A stretch of 64,000 bases of DNA from assembly GCA_036186865.1 (NCBI GenBank), contig AP025054.1:1521832-1585831 (forward strand), read 5' to 3'. The translations under genes and the position numbers were made by a program. Shown in pieces: positions 1 through 11,700 of this stretch. Origin of the DNA: Eustoma russellianum (Eukaryota > Streptophyta > Magnoliopsida > Gentianales > Gentianaceae). Under the pieces are notes generated by a model. The model ran no database searches. It was not told the origin of the DNA and worked only from the letters and a program-made list of their open reading frames with translations. Each line of letters opens with the position of its first letter. Position 1 is the first letter of the stretch.

Positions 1-173
1 ATTTATTGATACAATTACAACCATTGCCGAATCAAACATGGAGCCGAGAATGAAAAGAAATGGAACCGAGCTGTAAAGACAGAATGAAACGGGCAAGAAC
101 CAGCAGAAAACGTCTGAGGGCTCTCTTGAAGCTCTAATCTTCAGTTGAAGCATGTGTATAGTGAGCTCATAGG

Positions 174-3100
174 TCATGCAAATACTACATCTGACCTTAG
201 GAGATACTTAACACCTTTGGTGACATTCCTAGCCTCGTGTAGCATACACTTGCTACCATGAATGTGAAGCAGAGCCATGCCTGCAGTAGGAGGTACCTGG
301 ACCAACAACCAAATTCGAGGGGTTTTAACATCACAAGCACACACCAATTAGAACAAAAAGTATAAAAAATATAAATAAATAATTAGACTTTAAAAGTAAG
401 TTTCACTTCATGTCTCTAATTAGACACTTTTCATTCTTTATGTTTCCAATTGTTCGCACTTTGCGAAGATTCCGAATTGTATGGCCTTAGAATGATGAGT
501 TTTCAACTAACTCATCCTAATCTCCATGCTTTGCCTGCGATTAACTAGTAGAAAACTAAGTTTCAAGGTCATTTTCATATCAACGAGAATCATTTAAAGA
601 AAAATCACACGCTCACTTTGCTTTAGAACAATTCTTGATCAAGCCGGAAGAGCAAAGTTAAAAACCAAACTGCTTTCGAGGGTAGGAAGAAAATTTTCAT
701 CAACCAGGAGTCTGTAGTTGAATACCAGTGAGATATATTCAGTCTTAATTGTGAGAAATTGAAATATTCCCAGTGGCGGGATAAGAGGTGTCAAAATATA
801 CAATTTCACTCATGCAATTGACCCTTCACTAAAACGAAGATGCCTGCAACCATTTATTTGCCTTTATTCTATACATGTGTCTCCCACGTTGTCGCCACTC
901 TGGCCAGAAACTTGATGAGTAAAGAAAGGAAAGAGTAGTGGTAAGGGTGTTTAATTTCCAAGAAAACAAAAAGGGATGGTGCCCTACCTCATCCCTTTTC
1001 GCACCCTTCTCTTTCCCAGTTGTTCGTCTCTTCCTAGAATCTCTACTGTTCTTTCAAATGTGGCAGATATCAGCCATATCTTTGCCCTAAATTCCCTAGA
1101 TAAGAGGAAACGGGAGGTGATACATATACAAGTACTGTAAACTTATATGTACCTCAGCGACCAGAGTATTCTTTGGACCATAAAAAACAGTCTCTCCCCC
1201 AACCAAGGGTTCAGATAAAGAATCTGGCAGATTCTTATCATTCTTGAGTGTTGTATCCATACCACCACTTAGATAAATTAGCAAAGTATAATGGGTGCAC
1301 TTCCCGTCATCAAGATAAACGCTTTCATCAATATGTCGTCCAAATCTTTGTCCGCTTTTATACCTGACCAGGTTAACAACTTCAGAGTATGAATGGTGAA
1401 CAGAAGATGTATTGTCTTAGAAGCAGAATGAACATAAAGGTTGGATAGTAGAAAAAATAATTCGGTCACATGAAGAGAATAATCCAGTTACTGGTGCACT
1501 GTTTTGGGCATTTCAAAACGTCAAAGTTGTTGCTAATTTTTATTACTATAACTATTTTTGTTCAAGAAATGCCAAAATGAGCATAAGAAAACAGAAGAAA
1601 ATGATTATAACCTGTAAAACCTGACATTTGGATTCAATCCAACAGCAACTTTTCCTCGAATTTTCAAATGAGATAGCAGCCTATCAAGCCCAGACCTCCA
1701 TATTGTGTCTGCTAGAGCTGGATCAAGAACAGCTATTCGATCATTGTCTCTGTATGCTTCACCTTTTGCTGGACCCTGACTCCCCTGGTGAACAAATCCA
1801 AGAGATTCAGCAGCTCTGATGTATGCTCTAGATTCAGCCGAGGATAAGAAATTGTGCACCTATAAGCGTCAAACAGAAGAACACTTACAAACTAAAATGC
1901 ATTTCGCAACGTCAACTTTCTAAGAAAGAAGGTGCAGTAAAAGGGAAGGAACCTCAGTTTCACGCAGCTAAGCTAGGGGATATCGACACCTTGGTTCAGA
2001 AACATGGTACACTCCACGGTGACTTCTGGCAGTTGATATCCTCTCTGATAAGTGATATACAATCACCAGTTCAAGTAAGATCCTATTGTATCCTATTGTG
2101 ACCAAGTCGACTGAGGAAAACTGTTATCGAGGATCAAATTCCAGATCAGCCTCAAGAAGCTGGGACATTTGTCCAACTAAACAGCCAATAGACCCAGTAC
2201 CAGCCTTATCCGATAAGTCATATACAATCACTAGTTCAAGTAGATCCTACTGTCTCCTACTGTGGCCAAGTCAACTGAAGAAAACTGTTATCGAGGATCA
2301 AGTTCCAGACCGGCCTCAAAGAGCTGGGACATTCGTCCAAGCCATTGGACCTGGTACCAGCCCAAGTAGTCTACTTGAAAGCAGCTGAACCCATCACCAC
2401 TCCTGATAGGATGACATGAATGTCCTGAACGCGTGCTTAGGATGTCAGCCTCCTGTCTGCCCAGTAGAGGCAGCATGCAAATGCGTCTTATGTTAAACAT
2501 CTACAGTACCAAACACCAGGAGGATAATCCTTGCCGTTCTTTCTATAAATACCCTACATGATGCACTTTTAATACAGTTAACCCTCCAACTTCAAAACTT
2601 AGTGAAATAGCCATGGCTTCTAAGTTCTCCCTAAAGAGATTTTCAAAATTGAGTACTATAACACCTTTGAGGATGACACCTCCCTCATTCCCTGATCATT
2701 GCTTTCTCTTGCAGGCTTGGCTCAAGTCAGAACTCCTGAGATCACTCAAGTTGAGATTAAATACTTGGCAGTTTGATTCAACTATACTGGGTCCACCTGC
2801 TCATTTATCATGACTATTTTATATAGGATGTCTGCATACCCTCCTCAATTTTCCCGTATAATTGGCAACGTGTTAAATTCTCATAACACCACATAAAAGA
2901 CCAGCACACACTCAGACAACTACTACATAATTCTTCTATGTAGGGTGCCAATTGTATATAAATCTCCGCAACCCTTTACTTCCGCTTAATCTACAAATCT
3001 TGTTGAATTTCTCACATACTGAAAGATTCTAAAGCCCACGTCTGCCCCTTTCTCCAAGCACTACCTACCCTGGGACTAAGAATTCAGTGATTCAGCTAAA

Positions 3101-3664
3101 AAAAAATTCAATAAGCTCCAATGAAAATGCAAATTGAAGGTAATAGAAGATCAATAGCCCGAAAAGTTCTTCACGCCCTCAACTCTTCAAGAACTCGTAA
3201 AAATCAGAGTAGTTACGTGCTTCCTTGGTGAAATTACCGGTGACCATGTACAACAAACAAGATTTCACCCATTCTAACGCAGTAATACCTCTAACAATTT
3301 TCGATCGTTTGACGGATAAAGGGAAGTACAACTATGTTCCATGAAAAAGCCAAAAATATCTAAAAGTAAGACAAATTCCAAACATGTACATAAACAAGAC
3401 TCCAGAAGTTTTGATAGGGCAGTCAGAGAAAAGAACATAAGATGAATATTAGCTGAAATAGACTAATTGACAGATAAAAGATCAACGGAGAATAGGTTAC
3501 AGAACATAGTTCCGAAAGGAATTACTTACGGCGAAAAGATCATCATCTTTCAAGCGAGTGATTTGAAGATTGGACTTAGGTTTCAGAAGCGGCCATTCTG
3601 CTGCCTCGGAGCCTGTTTTCTTGCCCTCCTTTTTCTTCCGCTCCACCATCTTTCTAGAATTCAT
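174..3664 (-). CDS. 2-oxoglutarate/Fe(II)-dependent oxygenase (P4Hc/PKHD-like), 4 exons
   Basis: The exons on the minus strand are 3664-3530, 1859-1612, 1363-1153 and 296-174. They join in frame through GT-AG junctions to give 238 residues ending in TGA. The 45-residue first exon is basic (MNSRKMVERKKKEGKK). A second Met lies at residue 6, so the start is not certain. The double-stranded beta-helix core is visible: RFYRYKSGQRFGRHIDES carries the iron ligands H138 and D140, then LVGGETVFYG, then the distal ligand H218 in KCMLHEA. K225 or K228 follows as the likely 2-oxoglutarate anchor. The layout matches a plant family of small uncharacterised prolyl/lysyl-hydroxylase-like oxygenases. No signal peptide or membrane segment is seen, so a soluble enzyme is likely, substrate unknown. 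Intron 1 is long (1.67 kb) and holds repeat DNA. The catalytic family is well supported; the physiological role is not inferable. Confidence 0.88.
2045..2815 (+). repeat. TE-like insertion with internal direct repeat, in intron 1 of the oxygenase gene
   Basis: A block of about 150 bp occurs twice in tandem (about 2045-2200 and 2213-2370). Both copies share TATACAATCAC, AACTGTTATCGAGGATCAA and GCTGGGACATT. Downstream are a TATAAATACC box (near 2545) and a short transcribed-looking tract. This resembles an LTR with a duplicated enhancer, but I could not find matching terminal TG/CA ends with a target duplication. The origin is therefore only probable. Confidence 0.4.
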
Positions 3665-4094
3665 TTTTCCGCCAAATACACTTTTTATTTTGAGACTCGG
3701 CGTAATCTTTTCTTTTTTGTATTTTGTATTTTTTTGGGGCTTTCTTTCTTTCTTTTTGTTTTGTGTTTTTCTGTTGACTTGTTTTTGGCTTTAGAAAAGC
3801 TCCTTTTTTTAAGGGGGAAAAAAACTTCAGCATACTTTCAATAAAGCTTAATTTATCTTATGTTAATAGAATTTGTATTTTTCTCGCATGCATATGCGTT
3901 ATAGTCTATGCATATTTCATTACAAAGAGAAATGACATTTTCATAAAATAATAGAGGGATTTATAAAAACCAATAACTTTATATTTAATAAATCATTATG
4001 ATGATTAACTTGAGTATGCATTGAAGAATTTATATCATTTGTACATGTAAGGTATCGTCATAATTTTATTAAGTCAAATAATTTAAATTATTCA
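3665..4094. other. Upstream region of the oxygenase gene, no further gene
   Basis: This is AT-rich sequence starting with a T-rich tract (3690-3800), which is the 5' side of the minus-strand oxygenase gene. No coding region or clear element is seen. Confidence 0.5.
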
Positions 4095-4440
4095 TATTTA
4101 AGCATGAATAGTGAAGGTTAAGATGATATGGATATGTGCATAGACGTCTTGTAGATGCAACTGTTACGCGTTGCAAGACGATGAATGAGATGCATATTAA
4201 ACATGGAAGGAGAGACCAAAGAAGACATAAAGAGCATATGATCAGTGATAGAACACAATGGAGACAGTTGATTCATTAACTCATATCATGTATAGTTTAT
4301 AAGATATAAGTAAGAAGTTTATGTACTTAAGTCTGAATATGGTTAAGATGATGCTATATTATAAAGACGCATATCATAAAGACGCATATTAAACATTATG
4401 CATTAGACGACACATAAAGAGGGTAAGATTTAGGTTATGA
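4095..4440 (+). mobile_element. RTE-type LINE 3' fragment (degenerate)
   Basis: Conceptual translation across stops gives the end of an RTE-type reverse transcriptase reading frame, including DRTQWRQLIH near 4244-4275. The same sequence plus a similar 3' tail (CATATCATAAAGACGCATAT, GACACATAAAGAGGGTAA) recurs at 23175-23720. Several stops and no 5' portion show a truncated, dead copy. Confidence 0.65.
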
Positions 4441-5262
4441 CTCCAAAAAAAAATTAAAAAAGAAAAATAAATAAATAAGATGCAAAAAATAATTGATCCA
4501 TATAACCAATGACAAAAAAATGGAAAAGAGCTCAAGTGTTGTTCTAGTATTGTATAGTTAAACATGATTTAAGACTTTGACGTAATAATGCAACTATTGG
4601 ACTTAAAATAATTAATTTGAAGACAAATTCCAAATCGCACATTTTGGATAAGTAATTACGACAAGAAAGAAACTTGATTGACTTTTTTATACGCATGATA
4701 TCAATTCCTTGTGGGCTTATTGATAACTTATAGTAATCGCTTGACATTAAGATCAATATTCTTTGTTTTAACTTTTACGTCCACCAAACTTTTATTTTAT
4801 GGATACTTATTCTTTAGAATATTACCAAGCGTGAATCTTTGCCCTTTGAAAAAAAAAAAAGTGATTCTTTACCCACTTCAAATTTCCACCAATTATTTGT
4901 CATCATGAATATGTACTAGATTATAAATGGGTCAGTTTTTTTGATTTCCATTGCGAACATTCACTCCTTTCTGGATTAGTCACAGTATTCCAAATTATAT
5001 AGGTGAAAGCCTTTGTCATTTATTTTATTGTCTCATAACAACAACAATCATATCATATCCATTATATTACAATGACATAAAAGTTACGGCTAGAGTTTGT
5101 GTTATTGTCCCATAAGAATATCCTATTTATTGGCTTAGCCACGGTCTTCAAAATTTTCTAGGTGAAAACCTTTGTCATTTCTTTTATTAACCCAAATTTG
5201 TAAGGAAATTACGACTATGTATTCTAGTCGGACACCTCTAACGTTTCAAACCTGATCCTTTC
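4441..5262. other. AT-rich intergenic DNA
   Basis: No supportable gene. A motif of about 45 bp ending in AGGTGAAARCCTTTGTCATT is repeated at about 4972-5020 and 5130-5180, an old local duplication. Confidence 0.4.
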
Positions 5263-5267
5263 ACTTC

Positions 5268-6139
5268 TGATGAAGCTGATCTTCACCAATGATCAGAGAT
5301 GATCCGAGATAAACGTCGTTAACTGTTCTTCACTTGTGTATTTCAAACACTTCCTTGATGATCTGCACAGGAAAGCAAAGATCAGAGGTCCCGGGGGTAT
5401 GACCCCGGGTAAAACCCTCCGACGCTCAAGTCAGTTTGGGCCATTCTCACTGAGATATGTTTATATTTTAAAGAGTTGAGAAGATCTCACAATTTTCGGG
5501 TGTGGAGATTTCTGTGAATTAGCTATTGGAGAAGAAAAAATGTTTTCGACCCCCCTTCTTTCTGTCAACTGTCTTGCTTTTGTTGCTTTTCCTCCGTCCC
5601 CTGCCTCTGACGACCGAGGGGACATTTACTTGTGCAGATGAGCTATGACATTATAGGTCTGCTGAGGGGACCGTTAGGCCTGCTGGTGAGGCCGCTAGGT
5701 CTGCTGATGGGACCCTGGTGTGTGCAGGCTGAAGAGTTTGATGTGCATCCGCCTTTTACACTGTACATTGGCCAGGTGGCCCCATGTTTAATGAAGCTGA
5801 GTTGCGCTTGACACCTGGCAAGGGTTTGCCAAGGTGCAAAGATGGGTCTGGATGATGCTATGTCAGAGTCCTGCTCTGATCTGGCTGAAGTGATTTGGAG
5901 TATGCCCCTTTTAGGTAGAGGCCGAGGCTAGAGCCCGGGGCCGAGGTGAAACCCTTGAGTAATTTATTGCTTATTGTTTCAGACAAGAAGCGGTTGCCTT
6001 GGTAAATACCTTGCCGAGCTGAAGTGCAGATTGGTTGAGCAGATGTGCATCCTGCCAAGCTGCAGGAGTTAGACGTTCTAAACTTGGATTTACCGTTGAC
6101 TGTGTTGTTGACTACCAGTTGAATATTTTTGGCTTATCA
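5268..6139 (-). mobile_element. Probable solo LTR (872 bp), same family as 39884-40717
   Basis: On the plus strand it runs from TGATGAAGCTGATC to GGCTTATCA, so it has TG...CA ends. It is flanked by ACTTC (5263-5267) and ACCTC (6140-6144), a 5-bp target duplication with one difference. The minus strand contains CTGACTTGAGCGTCGGAGGG, a motif common in plant LTRs. The left end aligns with the left end of the element at 39884 (GATCAGAG-TGATCC-GAGATAA). No internal retroelement domain is adjacent, so it is probably a solo LTR. The superfamily is not determined. Confidence 0.7.
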
Positions 6140-6429
6140 ACCTCCGAGAGGATTTTTGTAAAAAAAAAAAATACGAACAACATAATAAAAATGGTTTTGT
6201 ACCTAATCATCCTCATTAATTAGTATTTCAACAGCGAAAAACTAACATGACAGTGTAGAAATACAATGAATAAGGACCATACTTAACCAATATTTTGTAT
6301 AAGTAAAACTACATGTCTTTTCACAATAATAATTCAATGTCAAAGACATTAATTAATTATTAACCAAAACAAAACAACGTCGTGAGTCCCTTAGAAGTAC
6401 ATTGGCTGCTACATTTGACTAAGCAAAAA

Positions 6430-6571
6430 GGATTGAGATCCTCTCACCTACAATTCCCTCACCCCTTCGTCACCGTGTGATACATGACAGCAGAAGGAAT
6501 GGTGAGATTAGATGAGGGAGTGGGTAGAAATAGATGTATGAGGAGGGATGGAGGACACATGTCGCACGATA
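6430..6571. mobile_element. Decayed copy of the G-box MULE-MITE family
   Basis: GGATTGAGATCCTCTCACC at the left resembles the terminus of the intact copies (GGGATGAGATCTCCTCACC). It is followed by degraded arm and loop sequence and a right arm remnant ACACATGTCGCACG. No target duplication is visible. Confidence 0.5.
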
Positions 6572-6639
6572 AAAAAGAGAGTAAAAGTATATTAATGTTC
6601 GAGAAATGTTTGTATATAAGTTTGGATCATGTGGGAGAT

Positions 6640-7466
6640 TGTTGGAAAAAGTATGTTAAAATACTTTTAAATATGCTCCAAACTTATATCAAAACAGGTG
6701 TAATGTTGTTTAGGAGTTTTGTTAATGATTTGAACACTTTTAACTTGAAGAATATTACTTGGATCGATCCAAGTATGAGTTGGATCGAACCAAGTGAAAG
6801 CTGGAATAAAGTTAAGTGTTCTGGAGGACATGGATCAATCCATATAAAATACATCGATCGATCGATGTTGTGCGATATAATCCTGAAACCTTTCGGTCCA
6901 ACATAGATCGATCACATCGATCGATACATGGATCGATCTATGTGAGGCAGAATGAATGAAGCAATGTTTCTGTCCGACTTGGATCAATCGAACTGACATC
7001 GATCGATTGATGTGCCAACGGACAGAACTTTTCATGCTGAGTTGCATCATTTGGTCCAAGAATCATCTCCCTTTACATTTGAACGTTAGACAACTAACTT
7101 AGAGGGTCTGAAAACTGGTGAGACTTGTTTTAAACAATGCTTTCTTCTATCTTAAAGTTTATATATACAAGGCTTGACTATTTTACAAAGATATAGAAAA
7201 ACTCTTGCAAACTCTTAGTGCAGAATTTTTCTCAGCAGTTTTCTCCTTCTTCTCCTCTACTTTTATACACTTCTACTTGCAAGTTCATTCCCTTTCTCGT
7301 AGAACAAACGAACAAGGGAAGCCGTTAAATCTTGAGAAGCATTCGCTTGTAGTTCACCTTGCTCACCGGTGGAGGCGAAATTGCTTTTAAGGACAATGAT
7401 TTCTATCACGTCTCGGCGATCGTATTGTGTTGTTTGTTTGTCATTCTCCTCTGATATTTTCTAACA
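6640..7466 (+). mobile_element. Copia-like 3' LTR preceded by a polypurine tract
   Basis: The region begins TGTTGGAAAAAG and ends TTTTCTAACA. Directly upstream is ATGTGGGAGAT, which looks like the polypurine tract of Ty1/copia elements. A TATA-like TTTATATATACAAGG lies at about 7156-7171. The part at 6760-7015 is rich in GGATCGATCC and CATCGATCGATCGATG palindromes. No primer-binding site follows and no coding region precedes it, so this is the 3' LTR of a truncated element. The right boundary is inferred from the CTAACA end only. Confidence 0.62.
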
Positions 7467-8338
7467 ATAAAACATTTCTACTTCTGTATTTGGTGCTCCA
7501 TTTATCATCCGTCTTACTTACTATACAGCGTAAGAGGAAAATAAATTATTGGGTTTTATGTATTTCAAATCTAAAACCTCTCTTTCTAATAGTTTATCAG
7601 CAATTAGATTGCGCTCGGTGGGTATCTACTAGTCATGTTAATAAATCCTTACAAACATCTTAGTAATTACTTTACAACAATTAATAAATTATATAGATTA
7701 AGAAAATTGACACACCAAGCAAACAATTGTGTTTAACGTATTCACTTAGTTGGCAATTTTTAATTTTATGTCGTTTCATAAGTAAAGAATTAGACCACCA
7801 CACGTCCGGGCATTAAAGAGATATAGTCATCTGTGTAGACATAGCTCAGTAAAAAAGAAATACCACAATATCACAATGACATCTAATTAAACAATGTATA
7901 TTGCCGGATTTCAAATTTAAATTGAATTTAGATTCTTTATAAATTTAAAGGGTATGACAAGTGAGTCACATAGACATAACAATCGAGAGCCAAAGTTCAA
8001 GTCGGATTCCCTCACGATTCAGTGAGAGTCACCTATCTGCATTTAATTTTATATTTTTGTTGATCATTTTCACCTAGTTTTACATATGTTTATGTTGTCA
8101 CGTGTCGTGTGTCGATTATCTTATGATATGTTTACTGATGAGTAGATCAAGATCGGCCAAAGTTGGGATTTGAACATTTTAAAACTGACAACAACAATAA
8201 CACAAAAACACATATTTAATATATTTCAACTATCCAAGGATATAAACATTTTAAAAGTAAGATGACATGATATCGTCACGCCTGCATTTCTTCTGATTTA
8301 TTTAATTTACAATTCCCAACACAAAGAATCATTGGGTC
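7467..8338. other. Intergenic DNA, nothing recognised
   Basis: AT-rich sequence between the copia LTR and the G-box MITE. Short open frames here look random. Confidence 0.4.
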
Positions 8339-8347
8339 CTCAGATGA

Positions 8348-8530
8348 GGGATGAGATCTCCTCACCGCGCGGTGACTCACCGCGCGGCTCAGGACGCGAC
8401 ACGTGGCAGCAGTAGGGGTGGTGAGGCTGAATGAGGGTTACCCTCACCCAGCCTCACCACCCTCCCTTTTTGCCACGTGTCGCGCGGTCACGCACGCGGT
8501 GAGGGAGTAGCGGTGAGGGGATCCTATCCC
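8348..8530. mobile_element. G-box MULE-MITE copy 1, with 9-bp TSD
   Basis: A 183-bp palindromic element. The left end is GGGATGAGATCTCCTCACC; the right end read inward is GGGATAGGATCCCCTCACC. It is flanked by CTCAGATGA at 8339-8347 and 8531-8539, a perfect 9-bp target duplication as made by Mutator-type transposases. The arms carry CGACACGTGGCAGC and its inverse TGCCACGTGTCG around a loop with GGTGAGGCTG. No coding capacity. It ends 258 bp before the start codon of the TRM-like gene. Confidence 0.88.
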
Positions 8531-8788
8531 CTCAGATGATGGTCTGCAACAGATAGATAACGTATGGGAGTGAGTGTAAATTAAAAAGAACTGAATACAC
8601 TGACGTCGCATCACTCTTTCTTTCTTTTTCTCGATCCGCATTCTGCGCCTTCCTCTTTTAAATCCCTCTCTATTTCACCTACTCATCTTCCATAAAATCA
8701 CCAAAATCCCCTTCTTTTTTGTACTTTCTTATTTTACCATTTTCGTTGTCTTGGAAGGGGGAAAAAAGAAACACTTCTTTTTTGAGAG

Positions 8789-11700
8789 ATGGGTAAAGAG
8801 TGGTTTAACTGGGTTGGAAGTGGTAAATTTAGAAGGAAAAAAAGATCAGTAGTAGTAGAAGAAGAAGCTGAAGAAACAACAGCTTCTCTTGGGTGCATGT
8901 GTGTTTTTCAACCCTTTAATTTGAATTATTTACCGTTGGCATTTCGGAATCATTCACAGCCGCCTTTCAGCCCTCAGACTTATGATGCTGCTTTCTTTCA
9001 AGATGAGCCTACTGTTCTAACAGGTATCACTTCTTTTTTTTATTTTTTTTTATTTTTGTTCTTCTCTTCTTCGAGATTAATATCAAGTGGGTTCTTATTT
9101 CCATGCAGAATTAGAGGCACCAAAAAACAGCCTGGAGATGGAGGAACCTTTCGTGGAAGCTTCTTCATTATCATCACCCCATATGCCAGATCAAGATTTT
9201 AACATCCATGTGAGATAAACTAACTAGCTAGGCCCTTTATTTAGTATATTTCTATTATTTTTTCCCTATATTAGTATGTTGAATGGTTTGTGTGTACAGT
9301 CCTCGTCATCATCATCCTGACCCAGTATATCCCAACGACAGCAAAAGCTATCGTTAGGGTCCGGAGAGGGTAAGTGGTAGACAGACAATACCTCTATCTT
9401 AAGGGATAGAGAGTCTGCTTCCAGTGAGACCACCGGCTCTATATGTACCTGCATAAATGTCATAATGATAGAGATTTGTTGTGCTAGTGTGTTATCCTTT
9501 ATGGATCATCGTAAAACAACCTCTGTATGTTTCTAATATATGAGCATGGTTACGTACATCTGATTTCTCATACTTTACCATAGACGAAAGCCTACGACGA
9601 AATAGGGTAAATTTGTTGTTGTTGAAATTAATGATGTATGTATTTAAAGACAAAAATGATAATAATGGAAAAAACGTACAAATCATTCCATAGACTATAC
9701 TGAATGGAATAACATTAATTATGTGGTAATATGTGTAATGCTATAACTACTCTCTTAACTAAGGCTCTGTAAATAAAATTCATATTTACTTCTCCTTATA
9801 GAAAAATGGTAATTCCTTGAAAACTTTAGATGACTAATCTTTGGGTGGATTTCAGGTGGGTATGCGAATCAGAACGAGTTATCGAACAAAATCTCTCGTA
9901 GCTTCCGATTCTCCAATTACAAAAGCTAAGACTGAAGATATATCATCATCAGAATGTGGCAGCTCTCCAGGGACCAAGACCCCAAATCTTGTAGCTAGAC
10001 TTATGGGTCTTGATCTTCTTCCTCAAACCACCTCTCCTCTCTCTTGCTCAAGAAATTCTACAAGCTCTCATAGGCATAACATTCATAACCAAATTCACAA
10101 ACAAAATCAAGACTACATTTTGAAAGACATTCTTCAAACTCGACCAGGCAGCAATGAAAGACATGATTTTTCAGGTACGACATATTTTTTATAGTGGTCA
10201 ATGAGTAACTATCATACACTCATAAACTTATACGATAAGAAATCATTTGGCGTGATTAAGAATTTGCTTTCAGGTACAATTTCATTGCCCGAGACACCAA
10301 GAGTATCATCATGCAGAAGATCAGATGTGGAGCGTCACAGACTTTCCCTTCAAATCCACAAAGAAAACTTTGGGCAAGAACTTGAAATATCAGCTTTAAC
10401 AACAAAAAAGAAGAGCGACAAGAATGAAGGAGAGCGACAAACAAGTGCTGAGCGTTACAAAAGGGACATTCTTAAACAAGTGAAAGAAAGTGTAAGCAGA
10501 AGATTTGGTCTCGACATGACCAACACAATTAGATGCAAAGAACAAAGAACAGACAGAAATGTAGTTGAACCCAAGAATAAGCATATAGTTGTAACACCAT
10601 TGAAGAACAGTCAAGATCCTAAAAGGCTTTTGCAAGATTCTATGTCTAAAGAAAACAACAAACAATTGCAGCAGCCTAATGCTCCTTCGAAGAAGAAGTT
10701 AGCACAAACGTGTAATCGTGTTAGGAAACCACCACAAGCTTGTGATGATTCCATCCGATGCAAAAAAGAAGAGCCTTATGCCCATTCCATGGTAACAAAC
10801 AAGGGAAATCTGCCAGACATGAAAACCAAGAAAACATCATTGTCAACTGATCATGTTAACATCAACGCTTCAGTGAAGAACAATCCTTCTTTTCCCGCTG
10901 ATCAGAAATTCGGAAAACAGGTACATTCTTCTCGACAGTTTTCATCTTCAAATAAATACTTTCTCCGTCCTAAAAATAAAATATTGTCAATACTTGACTT
11001 AATTATAACTTATTTTAAACTATGGTAAAATCAAACTATAACAATATTTTTAAGACGGAGAAGATAGTTGACTAGTTTTATTGTGTTTGCGGAGTTAAAA
11101 CTTTTTAAGCTAGGTATATATACATCATGATTCGTTTGTATATATGTATATACATGACTCGAATGCAGCGATGCCTTTAACTGATAAATCCTTAAATTAC
11201 CTGCCATCATATTATATAATATAGTCTGACGTGTAATCGAATGACGTTTAAGTTGAATGATTTCTCGCCTTAAATGCACCGTAAAATCCTCAATATATAT
11301 GGTCTCTACTCATTTGTGAAAACTATAGTTAACATATTACTTTGAGATTTATTGCTCTTTAGAGACCAAGCATGATTCAAATTCGATCAAAAACTTCACG
11401 TGTAAGTCCACACGTGATACATTAGAGATTTACTATTGGATTTAGATTTGTTCTAATTGATTATGTAATCTTTGGATTCTCTACATTATTCCTTCACATA
11501 TGCTTTAAAATTTATTGTGTATGGTAGCGTATGATATTGAAATGTGGATTATAATTAATATGCTAGTGCCAAAAAGGGAAACTTTTAGCCGTTTATTTAG
11601 CAATAAAGCTTCTTTTAAATCCCATCATAATCACATGGTTATAATTGGAATATTTCTATTAAAGCAATGTCCATGATTTCGTAATACTTTCACATGTGTG

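Noticed and set aside
6640..7466. Calling this a solo LTR
   Set aside because: The candidate left duplication GAGAT is part of a polypurine tract and has no partner after 7466, so a truncated element fits better.
8348..8530. G-box palindrome read as a rho-independent terminator or microRNA hairpin
   Set aside because: Five copies with 9-bp target duplications identify it as a transposable element.
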